Origin: Methanothermococcus sp. SCGC AD-155-E23
Lineage (GTDB): Archaea; AGJL01; Methanococci; Methanococcales; Methanococcaceae
Direction: 5' to 3'
Length of the DNA stretch: 50,062 nucleotides
NCBI GenBank assembly: GCA_019561615.1
Contig: JAHEQA010000017.1
Coordinates: 23,849 to 73,910, forward strand
The position numbers and the translations under genes are program-made. How positions within the stretch are numbered: position 1 is the first letter of the stretch; every line of letters begins with the position of its first letter. Below are positions 1 to 8,607 of the stretch, piece by piece. The notes beneath the pieces were generated by a model that was not told the origin of the DNA, searched no databases, and saw only the letters and a list, made by a program, of their open reading frames with translations.

Positions 1-334
1 TACCCTCCACTATGATGTAATCTAGGAAGGGGTACTTACTTACCTCGAGGGCGTACTCCTCATCCTCCTTACCCTCTATAGGTATGTAGATCCCAGTCTC
101 CTTTCCTAACTCCTTAGCCTTTCTCAGTATCTCAAGATCTTCTCCCTTCTCAATTACAACGATATCTGCATCTAGATCCTTAGATACAACCTTTATATTC
201 CCCAACTCCCTAACCCTCTCAATATCCTCCCTAGGTACGAAAACTGCAGGAATGGAACTTTCCAAGGCATCTTTTACAATCTCCTTTCTCTCCTCCCAGC
301 TATCACCACTTACATATACCCATCCAAACTTCAT
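1..334 (-). CDS. aroB': 3-dehydroquinate synthase II (archaeal type), 5' part
   Basis: Partial gene: about the first 111 codons are present and the rest lies beyond the left edge. The product begins MKFGWVYVSGDSWEERKE and matches the archaeal 3-dehydroquinate synthase of the MJ1249 type. That enzyme converts 2-amino-3,7-dideoxy-D-threo-hept-6-ulosonate to 3-dehydroquinate in the archaeal aromatic amino acid route, in the cytosol. A strong ribosome site (AGGAGGAGAT) stands just before the ATG, which fixes the start. It lies 18 bases after the reconstructed end of hxlB on the same strand, so the two are probably co-transcribed. The assignment rests on the remembered N-terminal family sequence; catalytic residues are not visible here. 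Confidence 0.85.
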   Translation of the reverse strand, partial: MKFGWVYVSGDSWEERKEIVKDALESSIPAVFVPREDIERVRELGNIKVVSKDLDADIVVIEKGEDLEILRKAKELGKETGIYIPIEGKEDEEYALEVSKYPFLDYIIVEG

Positions 335-352
335 AGTATCTCCTCCTACTTT

Positions 353-896
353 TTATAGTAGATTACAGTGTCTCCTCCTCATCTCCTCCTCAGATATATT
401 CATCCTCTTCCTCAAGAGGTATATTACCCCATCTAACAGTATAAATGCAAGTTCCTCAAAGAGGGTGCCCATTGGGAACCCTGTTATACTCCCCTATATT
501 CAGGTCTATATGGATATCTGACATTTTTCCTATTTCCCCTGCACCTCCAATGGATATTACCTTGATCTTCCACCCCTCCCTCCTCACCCTCTTAACCATA
601 TTGACTACAGAGTAGGTTCTTCCACTACCAGATATCACTACAAGTATATCTCCATCCTCTGCAGAGGGGCAGTTAGGCTCTCCAACGAAGTAGGCCTTAA
701 ACCCCAGGTGTGCCAACCTCATGGTAAAGGCCTGGGCGACGTATCCACTTCTACCAACGCCGTAGGTAAAGATCTTGGAGTGGGGGGAGGAGGTAATCTC
801 ATCTATTAACATCTTTACATTGTCCCAGTTTATACCTTTCAACCTTTCCAGGTGGAGAATTACCTCCCCTATATAATCTTCTAGCAAAACTATCAC
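353..896 (-). pseudogene. hxlB: 6-phospho-3-hexuloisomerase, interrupted by a +1 frameshift
   Basis: The product interconverts 3-hexulose-6-phosphate and fructose-6-phosphate, and in methanogens supplies pentose phosphates through the reversed ribulose monophosphate pathway. The SIS domain is clear (GVGRSGYVAQAF, VISGSGRT). The frame starting at 896 stops early at 456 after RVPNGHPL. One extra base near 472-474 (CCCAATGGGC where CCCATGGGC is expected) explains this. Removing it restores PMGTLFEELAFILL and the family ending RRRHCNLL, with a stop at 353. The repaired protein is 180 residues, the family length. The start overlaps the cofE stop by 4 bases. Because the protein is otherwise intact, an assembly error is as likely as a real mutation. 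Confidence 0.88.
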
Positions 897-1660
897 CTGA
901 AAAGATCCTCCTCCTTAGGCCTTATTAGATCCTTCCCCTTTCCATCTGTAAAGGGTACTGGAGCATTTCTCACTATCACCACAGGTACTCCCTCCTGGGA
1001 TTCCCCCATAAGTATGGAGGCGGCAGAGGCCAACTCATCCCCTATGGCAACCTCTGTACTCTTCAAAGGTCTGTTAAAGAGATCCCTCTCCCCTCTCCTA
1101 TCCCAGAGTGCACATATCCCACTAACACCTATGGCCACGCCACAGGCACCCCTCCTGAAGGGTCTTCCCATACTGTCACTTATTATAACCCCTATCCTCT
1201 TCCCAGTCTTCCTCTCTATTATCTCCCTAAGTAGAGAGGCACTTCTATCAGGATCCTTAGGGAGGGGTTTTATCCCATCCTTAACGTTACTCTCATCCAC
1301 TCCACTGTTGGCACATACAAATCCATGTTTAGTCTCTGTGATGATGAAACCCTCCCCCACTTTCACTACCTCCCTGGCCTCATCCAGTATTACCTGGACA
1401 ACCTCTGGAGACTTCCCTAACCTCTCCGCCAACCTATAGGCCTCAGGTGTTGGTTTAACTTCCTCCCTCTTTACAATGTTGCCTTCAAGTTTTGATATAA
1501 GTGTCTCTGCCACCACAATAATATCTCCATCCCTCAATGGATAGGTGGCCAGGAGGTCCGCCAGGTACTCTATCCCCAATTTGTCCTCCTCAGATATTAC
1601 AGGTATTTCCAAGCCTATAAGTTCCATCCTTCTCTTCTCTTTTATATACCTCTCAACCAT
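893..1660 (-). CDS. cofE: Coenzyme F420-0:L-glutamate ligase / F420-1 ligase
   Basis: CofE adds L-glutamate residues to F420-0 with GTP hydrolysis, the last step in building the deazaflavin coenzyme of methanogenesis. The 255-residue product shows the family order: an N-terminal core beginning MELIGLEIPVISEEDKLG, the segment ISDSMGRPFRRG, then GVAIGVSG and AIGDELASAASILMGE. The ATG at 1660 gives 11 extra residues; the internal ATG at 1627 fits the usual family N-terminus better, but neither has a convincing ribosome site. The gene overlaps hxlB by 4 bases, so the two are translationally coupled. Length and motifs agree with an intact enzyme. Confidence 0.92.
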   Translation of the reverse strand: MVERYIKEKRRMELIGLEIPVISEEDKLGIEYLADLLATYPLRDGDIIVVAETLISKLEGNIVKREEVKPTPEAYRLAERLGKSPEVVQVILDEAREVVKVGEGFIITETKHGFVCANSGVDESNVKDGIKPLPKDPDRSASLLREIIERKTGKRIGVIISDSMGRPFRRGACGVAIGVSGICALWDRRGERDLFNRPLKSTEVAIGDELASAASILMGESQEGVPVVIVRNAPVPFTDGKGKDLIRPKEEDLFR

Positions 1661-1706
1661 GGGATCCCAGATATAGATCCTGTATTAGAGTTTTCTCTGT
1701 TATCAA

Positions 1707-1908
1707 CTATAAAAATCTTAAAAGAAGAGGTAGTGTGAAGATAATGTAAGGTAGTAAGTATTTATGGAATTCCAGCCATATTACAGATGAGTATAAGAGG
1801 TTGTCTGATATAACTATAATATAGCCAGTCTACCCTCCATAGCACCTCCCTGTAGAGTAAGAGGTAGGATAGAAAGATAAGTGACAACATCCACTGGGAT
1901 ACTCCCAT
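1707..1908 (-). pseudogene. Possible small membrane protein broken by a frameshift
   Basis: Upstream of cofE on the same strand, an ATG at 1908 opens a hydrophobic frame (SQWMLSLIFLSYLLLYREVL). Its coding look fades near VDWLYY. The next frame then continues with GYIIVISDNLLYSSVIWLEF and KYLLPYIIFTLPLLLRFL to a stop at 1707. Joined, the two give about 66 residues with two hydrophobic helices and a single-base frame change around 1820-1835. I do not recognise a family. The case rests only on two adjoining hydrophobic, coding-like stretches in frames offset by one, and it could be chance in this composition. Confidence 0.3.
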
Positions 1909-2029
1909 CTCAGGGGGAAGAAGAGAAAATACATTGGTGGAGATGACCTTAAATATTATTAACTTGGAGAGATCATTTTTTAACAGGTCCTGTATACTTT
2001 TTGATATAGAAAAATCCCAGGGATTTACT

Positions 2030-2581
2030 ATGGATATAAAGGAAGTGCTAAATTTGGTATTTAACGGATACGGTGAGGAGGATAAAAATTATAAGAAGGA
2101 GGTATACTTTCTATCTAACTTTCTAAGTGCACTGGTGTTCTTCATCATCCATCTCATTCTCCAGTTTTTTAAGGACATTGGATTTCTAGTTGCTATAGCT
2201 ATTCTTATTATCCTTATGGGTTTGGGAGCTATAGTGAAATACAGGAGGTCTAAGTTAGAGGTATATAGCTACTTTAACAGGATTATGGATGAGATCGTAT
2301 GTTATGCCCTACTGTGTATTATTGTCTCCTCCCTTACAGTCTTCTTCATATACCCCTCCCTTTTAGGGGTGTTTATAGCCTCTATATATGGGCTCATAAT
2401 GGCTATTGAGGGGATACTTTTCAAATCCAAGGTTAGGAAGTTTGGAGGGATACTTCTTATATTCTCCACATTAGCTATGATAGTATATCTAAATTATCAA
2501 TTCCTAATACTGGCTATAGTACAGGTAATAAATGCATTTCTACAACTACTTATCCCACTGGAAAAGAGAGACACTAGCTAA
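2030..2581 (+). CDS. Unknown integral membrane protein
   Basis: The product is about 183 residues from the ATG at 2030. After a charged N-terminus (MDIKEVLNLVFNGYGEED) it has around six hydrophobic segments: residues about 22-40, 44-60, 80-98, 100-118, 128-140 and 142-165. Starts at 1934 (TTG) or 1943 (ATG) would add about 30 residues unlike a membrane protein N-terminus. AGGGAT lies five bases before the chosen ATG. I recognise no family. It stands alone on the plus strand between cofE and a convergent nucleotidyltransferase gene, whose stop it overlaps by 8 bases. Confidence 0.65.
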   Translation: MDIKEVLNLVFNGYGEEDKNYKKEVYFLSNFLSALVFFIIHLILQFFKDIGFLVAIAILIILMGLGAIVKYRRSKLEVYSYFNRIMDEIVCYALLCIIVSSLTVFFIYPSLLGVFIASIYGLIMAIEGILFKSKVRKFGGILLIFSTLAMIVYLNYQFLILAIVQVINAFLQLLIPLEKRDTS

Positions 2582-3638
2582 TTACCTTTATATACTCGTT
2601 AAATGCCTCCCTGGATGTGCCTACTACAACCCTTAAATACTCCCCTTTAGGGGTTATCACCCTCTCCAACTTTCCCCTGGCAACTATCCTCTCTCCCTTG
2701 AAGGCCTGACCTGCATAGGTATGGGTAAAGGATACAACCTCCTTAATACCAGCTGCCAGATGATTATCTCTATCTAATATTTTCACATCCTCTACCTTGT
2801 ATATAGCTGGGTTATCAAAGATATAGTCGTCGTTAACTACAAGGGCCTCTATCTCAACAGGTCCCAGGTCTCTGTAGAGAAAATCTAGATTATCCTCTAT
2901 CTCGTGCCAATCCCTAGTTGCAAGTAGATCGAAGGTTGTACCTTTGATTACTCCCCTGTTATACTTTCTAATCTCATGTCTTAGAAACTCCTGGTAGGTG
3001 AGGGTGTTATCCTTTATTCTCTTTTTATACACCCTTCTCCAATGTTCCTCTGAAAGGGGCTTTATAATATCCCTGTATCTCTCATCTTCAAAGATAGATT
3101 TTAGTATCTCCCTTGCCTTCCTGTGGTTCTTCATGCCGTATATTACAAAGTCTATATCTGAGTTCTCACTGTTTAATCTTAGGAGGGTGGAACCAGACAC
3201 TCCCATGTGTTTATAGTCCAGACCCCACTGATGGAATACATGGGCAAGGGTTTTACACTTCTCCTCAAAGGGACTTTGACAGTTGTTTAATATCTCCTCC
3301 AACCTCTCCTGGGGCCTTAATACTCTAATTATCTCCTCTCTACTAACCCCATGTAGCAGGACATCCCTTCTCTCGTCGTAGTACAGGTACTCTGGATACA
3401 TATCCCTTAATATCTTATAGGTTTTCCAGGTATCTGCTATCTTGATGTACCTCCTCCCATCTACCTCCCTTATATCCTTTCTATTTAGATTGTACCTCTC
3501 TATAACCTCCTTCCCCACCACATCTAGGTTTAAATATCTGAGAAATGCAAAAACCCTATCCCTGGGATGTTCGTAGGTATTCACCGCAAAGAATCCAATT
3601 TCTGTTTCTACAAAGTCCCTTAATCTAACCTTTAACAT
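2574..3638 (-). CDS. Archaeal nucleotidyltransferase-fold protein
   Basis: The 354-residue protein carries the signature of the polymerase-beta-like nucleotidyltransferase superfamily at about residues 147-168: GVSGSTLLRL followed by NSDIDFVIYG, that is G-S plus the D-x-D metal pair. A further acidic segment near 240 (GTTFDLLATRDW) may give the third carboxylate. The flanking regions look like a conserved archaeal N-terminal domain and a C-terminal beta-rich domain. It resembles a conserved archaeal set of predicted nucleotidyltransferases whose substrate I do not know. The start overlaps the end of the archaeoflavoprotein gene by 7 bases, so it is the last gene of the AOR operon. Confidence 0.7.
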   Translation of the reverse strand: MLKVRLRDFVETEIGFFAVNTYEHPRDRVFAFLRYLNLDVVGKEVIERYNLNRKDIREVDGRRYIKIADTWKTYKILRDMYPEYLYYDERRDVLLHGVSREEIIRVLRPQERLEEILNNCQSPFEEKCKTLAHVFHQWGLDYKHMGVSGSTLLRLNSENSDIDFVIYGMKNHRKAREILKSIFEDERYRDIIKPLSEEHWRRVYKKRIKDNTLTYQEFLRHEIRKYNRGVIKGTTFDLLATRDWHEIEDNLDFLYRDLGPVEIEALVVNDDYIFDNPAIYKVEDVKILDRDNHLAAGIKEVVSFTHTYAGQAFKGERIVARGKLERVITPKGEYLRVVVGTSREAFNEYIKVIS

Positions 3639-4195
3639 ACTTTCCCATTACCCCTCATATACTCTAAAATAGCCCTCCTAATATCCTCTACAGTGTCAAG
3701 GACTGTAATACCCTCCATCTTCCTTAACCTATCAACGTTCTCCACATCCTCCTTCCTTATACGTAACTTTAATGTCTTTCCTCCAGGTATGACAGTCTCT
3801 ATCTCCCCTACCTTGTTATCTGGAGGGAATATATAGACAGGTACCCTTCCCTTGATAGCCTGGGACACCGAGTTTGTAATAAGTGTATCTGCTATACAGT
3901 GGGCAATCTTCGCCACAGTATTTGCAGTTGCAGGTGCTACAAGGAAGATATCGTATTTTCCAGTTTGTAGCTCCCCTGCCAGGAATGGGGCGTTGGCATC
4001 TACCTCTACCTTTATCTCCTGGAACTCTGCCATCACCTTATCCCATAGCCTATACCACTTCAGTACTCTTTTAGCACTTTTGGAGGCGTATACATCTATG
4101 TCCAGATGGAATTCATCTTTCAACTCTATCATGGTGTCTACTACTTCCTCTATCTTATCTCCACAACCTGTGATACCCCAGGCGATTTTTATCAT
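3632..4195 (-). CDS. Archaeoflavoprotein (AfpA / MJ0208-type)
   Basis: A flavodoxin-like FMN protein of the flavoprotein/Dfp superfamily. The start MIKIAWGITGCGDKIEEVV forms the phosphate-binding loop. The segments DIFLVAPATANTVAKIA and SQAIKGRVPVYIFPPDNK are typical of archaeoflavoproteins, which accept electrons from ferredoxin. I place the start at the ATG at 4195, which overlaps the AOR stop as ATGA and has GGAG just upstream; a longer reading from 4216 adds seven residues. Coupled translation with a ferredoxin-dependent oxidoreductase suggests it takes or passes electrons in the same reaction, which is inference. A dihydromethanopterin-reductase-like role is the alternative. Confidence 0.75.
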   Translation of the reverse strand: MIKIAWGITGCGDKIEEVVDTMIELKDEFHLDIDVYASKSAKRVLKWYRLWDKVMAEFQEIKVEVDANAPFLAGELQTGKYDIFLVAPATANTVAKIAHCIADTLITNSVSQAIKGRVPVYIFPPDNKVGEIETVIPGGKTLKLRIRKEDVENVDRLRKMEGITVLDTVEDIRRAILEYMRGNGKVC

Positions 4196-6093
4196 AGTTC
4201 TCCCTCTATTCTCCAATCTATACCCAGTAGTTTACTGTACTCCTCAAGTACCCTCCCTATATACTCCTTTAACTTCTTCTCCCCCTCTCTCTTGAAGTAG
4301 GAGGTCCATCTCTCATTTCCAAACTCCTCAGCCCCCTTTACTATTAGGTCCTTAACCCTCTCACTTTCAATATAGGGTGGGTAACCTCCCAACTTCCTGT
4401 CGTAGAGCCATATGTCCCTTATCAACTTTCGGGTAATCTTCTTTATATCCTCCCCTGTAACCTCCCTTACCAGGACATCCAGTATTGGGGCACACCAACC
4501 TCTGTGGAATCTACACAACCCTACGTTATCCAGGGTGATCTCCTCTATAACCCTCTCCACACTTAACCTGGCCAACTCCTCAGGTTCTGGAAATACCCCA
4601 GCCTTGTAGTAGGTAAGGTATCTCCCCTGTATGAGATAAGGGATAAAGTTCCCAATTGCCCAGTACATAGTTGGAGATATCCCACCCTCCTCTCCAAAGG
4701 GTACGTATACCCCGTAGTCGTTAAATCTCTTTTTATCCTTTATCCTCTCCTTAAATCTCTTATTTAGTATCCTGGAGGCCTTCCTTATCCCTAGTCCCAG
4801 TATCCTCCCCATCTCATTCTTCCTGAAGGCCATGATCTCTGCCAACTTAACTGCCAACTCCCCGTTGTACTGGGAGTTCCTTAACATTTCCTCCTCGTCC
4901 CTATACTGGGATATCTCAAATACAGGTTTGTCTATACCTACCTCCTCAGGTTTTAACAGCCCCACATGGAGAAGTTCAAATACCCAGGCTATTAAATTCC
5001 CACATTCTATAGCGTCGAAACCTAAGGAGTCGATAGTATGGACTACCTTGTCAATGGCGTATATGTCGAAGATACCTAGGAGTGGTCCACCTGCCTCATA
5101 GGGCTCATAGTCTACTTTCAAACCCCTTCTGTACTTCTTACATTGGACAGGGCAAGGTTCCCCACAGGTTGTCCAATTCCTAGGTTCAATTGCCTCCCTG
5201 TTGAACCTCTCTACAAGGTACTTTACAATCCTCCTATGAAACTCCATTCTAACATCTTTAGGGATATAGGGCATCCTCCAGTTGAATATGGGGGTGGTAT
5301 CCAGGAGGTAGAGGTAGTTGTTTCCAAAGGTACCTCCTGTTCCAGTCTCCTCGTTGTACCTGTACTTCCTGGTATGTTCCAGGATAACCTCTATATAGGG
5401 CTTGTTGTAGTACTCCTCCACTATCTTTCTAAGTCTCCTACTTAGCTCCCTTTCCCTCTTTAACTCCTTCTTTAAATCCTCTCCGTAGTATACAACACCT
5501 AAGATGTTATGGGCCCTGAAGAGAACGGAACCAACGCCACCTCTTCCAGCCCAGTCCTCTGAACCCTCAAGGAGTTTCCCATTTTTTACACTCTGAGAGA
5601 ATATGGCGCCCATGTTGGTGTTTATTCCAGCAGGTCCCACCAGGAGAGCCCTGTAATTCCTCTCCCCGAATAACTCCAGGATATACTGGTTTAGGTGATA
5701 GATACTGTTATACCCCTCCAAGTAGGACTCCATATCTATAAAGTCTATCTTTATTCCCTCTCCATTCCCCTCTATTACAAGGAGACTAGGTTTATCACAT
5801 CTTCCTACGATGGCTACATTCCTCAACCCTGTGAATTTAAGGGTATACCCTGCTCCACCCATTGCTGAATAGTAGAAGCCATCCCACAGTGGAGATCTGA
5901 AGGTAAATATCAACCTGTTTCCACCTATTACAGGTAGTATACCCCTGCCAAAGGTTAGTACATTCCTCTCATGGTAGGGAGGATACTTCCAGGTCTCATA
6001 CCTGTGATGTATGTAGACCCCCCAACTTAGTGGGAGGAAATCCCCCTCTACAGTTTCAAACTTCTTATTTCTTACATCTATCACTATATTCAT
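4192..6093 (-). CDS. aor: Aldehyde:ferredoxin oxidoreductase family protein (tungsten-pterin)
   Basis: The 633-residue protein matches the AOR family in length and layout. The N-terminal half binds bis-tungstopterin (for example GRGILPVIGGNRLIFTF, SAMGGAGYTLKFTG and VGPAGINTNMGAIFSQ, then SEDWAGRGGVGSVLF). The cubane ligands follow at CGEPCPVQCKKY near residue 312, with the family's late cysteine at NVGLCRFHRGW. The family oxidises aldehydes to acids, passing electrons to ferredoxin, in the cytosol. The substrate of methanococcal members is not settled. It is translationally coupled to the archaeoflavoprotein, and an unknown gene lies 16 bases upstream, so the four genes from 6796 to 2574 appear to form one operon. 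Confidence 0.88.
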   Translation of the reverse strand: MNIVIDVRNKKFETVEGDFLPLSWGVYIHHRYETWKYPPYHERNVLTFGRGILPVIGGNRLIFTFRSPLWDGFYYSAMGGAGYTLKFTGLRNVAIVGRCDKPSLLVIEGNGEGIKIDFIDMESYLEGYNSIYHLNQYILELFGERNYRALLVGPAGINTNMGAIFSQSVKNGKLLEGSEDWAGRGGVGSVLFRAHNILGVVYYGEDLKKELKRERELSRRLRKIVEEYYNKPYIEVILEHTRKYRYNEETGTGGTFGNNYLYLLDTTPIFNWRMPYIPKDVRMEFHRRIVKYLVERFNREAIEPRNWTTCGEPCPVQCKKYRRGLKVDYEPYEAGGPLLGIFDIYAIDKVVHTIDSLGFDAIECGNLIAWVFELLHVGLLKPEEVGIDKPVFEISQYRDEEEMLRNSQYNGELAVKLAEIMAFRKNEMGRILGLGIRKASRILNKRFKERIKDKKRFNDYGVYVPFGEEGGISPTMYWAIGNFIPYLIQGRYLTYYKAGVFPEPEELARLSVERVIEEITLDNVGLCRFHRGWCAPILDVLVREVTGEDIKKITRKLIRDIWLYDRKLGGYPPYIESERVKDLIVKGAEEFGNERWTSYFKREGEKKLKEYIGRVLEEYSKLLGIDWRIEGEL

Positions 6094-6109
6094 GGTTTTT
6101 ACCCTTTAT

Positions 6110-6796
6110 CTAATTCTCACCGTGGAAGTAGAGGCCGTGTTCCTTAAGGACACCTTCTATATGTCTCTTCAACTCCTCATCCTCTGAGACTACACCATAG
6201 GGGTATACGTATGCCCTGTTATCTATATTGATACGGGGATACATGGGCTCCAGGTACACCTCCTCCAGGAGGGACTTCTTTAGATACTGGGTTGTCTTTG
6301 TTAGATTTACAAGTACCGGTGGTACATATGGGGGGTTGTTCTTAGGTATGATCCACTTGGTACCGTAGTATATGAAGTAGTTGGGGTTTATCAGTAGGTA
6401 TATCTCCCCATGGATCTCTAAGGCAAGGGTCCAGGAGAATACCCCCCTTGTAAATCCCAGTAGTCTTCCTAGATATGCAGTCTTTGGGTTGTTGTATCCA
6501 ACCTTTAAGGTTCTACCTACTATCCTTGAGAGGGCCTCCTTTACATGGATATTCTTTGGATTTGTAGGTAGGGAGGTCTTAGGTAGGATATTTGTAGGAG
6601 TATGAGTCTCAGGTTTTATCATATGAAGGGCCCTCAAGGGATAAAAATAGTAGTGATTTTTCTTGTTTAACATTACAACTCCTTCCAAAGGTCCGTTGAA
6701 GTCAAACTTTATTAACTTACCTCTGTAGGTGTTAAAGGACTTGTTCAGTGTAAATTCTCCGTAGGTGTTGTTTTTTATGAGATACTGGACCTTCAA
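6110..6796 (-). CDS. Unknown protein upstream of AOR
   Basis: The product is 228 residues, rich in Tyr, Asn, Pro and Lys, with no membrane segment or signal peptide. I recognise no domain. A central segment (RIVGRTLKVGYNNPKTAYLG) and a following hydrophobic strand region (LALEIHGEIYLLINPNYF) suggest a compact mixed-fold protein; Cys is absent. The reading begins at TTG (6796) with GGGGAT about four bases upstream. It ends 16 bases before the AOR start, so it is probably the first gene of the AOR operon. A role with AOR is inferred from position only. Confidence 0.6.
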   Translation of the reverse strand: MKVQYLIKNNTYGEFTLNKSFNTYRGKLIKFDFNGPLEGVVMLNKKNHYYFYPLRALHMIKPETHTPTNILPKTSLPTNPKNIHVKEALSRIVGRTLKVGYNNPKTAYLGRLLGFTRGVFSWTLALEIHGEIYLLINPNYFIYYGTKWIIPKNNPPYVPPVLVNLTKTTQYLKKSLLEEVYLEPMYPRINIDNRAYVYPYGVVSEDEELKRHIEGVLKEHGLYFHGEN

Positions 6797-6834
6797 ATTA
6801 AATCCCCTGTAAAACTTTTAAAAAATAATAAGGA

Positions 6835-7740
6835 TTATTCAAATAGTTCCCTTAGCCTTATCTGGTACTTACCTAACTTACCTCCGTAGTTACCTGCAGA
6901 TATCCTCTTAACTCCCTTCACAGTTGTTGCAGTTAGGATACCTACCTTCATAGCCTTCTTAACAGACTCCTCATCTACACCATCTATTACAATCTCGTAT
7001 ATTCCATTTACATCCTCTGGGACCTCTGAGTCCTCTACAACATCCCTAAGTGTTGGACATAACTTGTGGTTGGTGGTGGCCTTCATAAACTTATACTTTG
7101 GATTGGAGGCACCTACCTTACTACCAGAGGCTACTATTCCTCCTGGGAAGGGGGTTATTACCTTCTCCACAGATCTAATGGCGTTTACTGCAGCCTCCGC
7201 TGCCACCAGGGCAGTCATGTTGGTATCTGCCATTATGAAGAAGTTCCCCCCTGCAACCCCTTTCTTAATACCGAATTTATTCTCCACTATAAACTCCCCA
7301 CCCATTATAGGTATCCTATAGACTGTTCTCTCTCCTAGCTTGTCCTTCTTCTCATAACCGTCTCCAAAGAACTTCAACTTAAACCCTACCTTAACATGCT
7401 CCTCTGCCTCTTCACCCATGGCGTCAAAGGCTGCAGTTGTAGGGGCTGTTAGAACACACTGTCCAAGTCTAGCCAGAAGTTGTTTTTCCAACTCTGATTT
7501 CTTAGGATGACATATCTCTATTATAAAGCCAGGTCTTCCATCAGGTGTCTTTGTTGGAGGTACGTACTTCTCAATACCTGCCTCGGCAGGACACATGATA
7601 ACTGAACATCCAAACCCTGTAGCCTCTGTTGCCGCTATCTTTGCAAGTCTCTTTGTGGCTGCAGTTATTAGGACCCTTGAAACCCATATGGGAAATGCCT
7701 CGGCAAAGGTGTCCTCTATATATACTCCATTAATCTCCAT
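6835..7740 (-). CDS. ftr: Formylmethanofuran:tetrahydromethanopterin formyltransferase
   Basis: Ftr moves the formyl group from formylmethanofuran to N5 of H4MPT, the second step of CO2-dependent methanogenesis, in the cytosol. The product (about 301 residues) has the family start [17 protein letters not shown] and conserved stretches [39 protein letters not shown] and [15 protein letters not shown]. The ATG at 7740 is preferred over an in-frame GTG three codons upstream because AGGTGA sits six bases before it. The gene diverges from rps15 across about 126 bases that must hold both promoters. Nothing looks damaged. Confidence 0.97.
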   Translation of the reverse strand: MEINGVYIEDTFAEAFPIWVSRVLITAATKRLAKIAATEATGFGCSVIMCPAEAGIEKYVPPTKTPDGRPGFIIEICHPKKSELEKQLLARLGQCVLTAPTTAAFDAMGEEAEEHVKVGFKLKFFGDGYEKKDKLGERTVYRIPIMGGEFIVENKFGIKKGVAGGNFFIMADTNMTALVAAEAAVNAIRSVEKVITPFPGGIVASGSKVGASNPKYKFMKATTNHKLCPTLRDVVEDSEVPEDVNGIYEIVIDGVDEESVKKAMKVGILTATTVKGVKRISAGNYGGKLGKYQIRLRELFE

Positions 7741-7812
7741 ACCTCTCACCTTTTCCCTATTACTTTAAAAGTTTGTTTTGATGCTATTTAAATCTTTATA
7801 CCTCACCAAAAG

Positions 7813-7824
7813 TTATTTATATTA
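7813..7824 (+). promoter_or_regulatory. TATA box for rps15
   Basis: TTATTTATATTA lies about 45 bases before the rps15 ATG, with a purine-rich CCAAAAG just upstream that could be the TFB recognition element. It is the best TATA-like element on the plus strand in the ftr-rps15 gap. It predicts transcription starting near 7845. GGTGA, the ribosome site, follows at about 7859. Confidence 0.6.
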
Positions 7825-7866
7825 GCTGTAAATAACCCCTTAGGGATAAATGAGAACGGTGAAAAC

Positions 7867-8322
7867 ATGGCAAGGATGCACGCAAGGAGAAGGGGAGCCT
7901 CTGGTTCTAAAAAGCCCCTGAGGACAGAGCCGCCAAAGTGGGTCACCATGACCCCTGAAGAGGTGGAGAACAAGGTTGTGGAGTTGGCGAAGAAGGGGTA
8001 TCAATCTGCAATGATAGGACTTATCTTAAGGGACACCTACGGTATCCCAGATGTAAAGTTAATCACTGGAAAAAGTATAAGCGATATAATGAAGGAACAT
8101 AACGTCTATCCAGAGGTGCCTGAAGATCTGTTAAATTTAATGAAGAGGGCAGTTAATTTAAGGAACCACCTGGAGAACCATCCAAAGGACCTACACTCCA
8201 AGAGAGGATTGCAACTTATAGAGTCAAAGATTAGAAGACTGGTTAAATACTACAGGAGGAAAAAGGTACTACCTGAGAACTGGAAGTACACACCAGAGAT
8301 TGCAAAGTTGCTGGTAGAGTAA
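7867..8322 (+). CDS. rps15: 30S ribosomal protein uS15
   Basis: The 151-residue archaeal/eukaryotic form of uS15 binds the central domain of 16S rRNA. The start [19 protein letters not shown] is the archaeal N-terminal extension. The core carries [37 protein letters not shown] and [25 protein letters not shown] lies shortly before the ATG. It is monocistronic, with a TATA element upstream and a hairpin 14 bases after the stop. The length is standard for archaea. Confidence 0.97.
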   Translation: MARMHARRRGASGSKKPLRTEPPKWVTMTPEEVENKVVELAKKGYQSAMIGLILRDTYGIPDVKLITGKSISDIMKEHNVYPEVPEDLLNLMKRAVNLRNHLENHPKDLHSKRGLQLIESKIRRLVKYYRRKKVLPENWKYTPEIAKLLVE

Positions 8323-8336
8323 TCTATTTTAATTAC

Positions 8337-8373
8337 ATCCCCTATATCTATTTTTTAAAGAGAGATAGGGGAT
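8337..8373 (+). terminator. Hairpin after rps15
   Basis: ATCCCCTATATCT (8337-8349) pairs with AGAGATAGGGGAT (8361-8373), 12 of 13 pairs, around an 11-base T-rich loop. It begins 14 bases after the rps15 stop, so transcript end formation or 3' end protection is the natural reading. Archaeal termination usually depends on T tracts rather than hairpins, so the function is inferred. Confidence 0.5.
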
Positions 8374-8560
8374 TGTATGGATGCCCAAGTGCTGGAATAT
8401 TACCATCCACTTTTACAGAAATTTCTCCAAAGGCTGTTTTATAGATACCAATATAGTCTCAGATGATGGGATAAACACTAAAAACTTGACGTTATAACTT
8501 GTCAAATCTCCAGACATGATCAGAGATGGATACTAAAACTTCCACATCTAATCTATTTAC
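8345..8560 (-). pseudogene. Possible relic of a decayed gene
   Basis: This gap has no intact gene, but the minus strand shows three consecutive coding-like stretches in different frames: VNRLDVEVLVSISDHVWRFD, then NVKFLVFIPSSETILVSIK, then YKTAFGEISVKVDGNIPALG with HPYNPLSLFKK and a stop. Alternating hydrophobic strands give it the look of a beta-rich protein. I do not recognise the family. The call depends on protein-like composition across frame changes, so confidence is low. Confidence 0.25.
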
Positions 8561-8607
8561 AATCCACCACTTATTTTAGACTTCTAAATTCTCCAGGGTT
8601 GTCCCAT

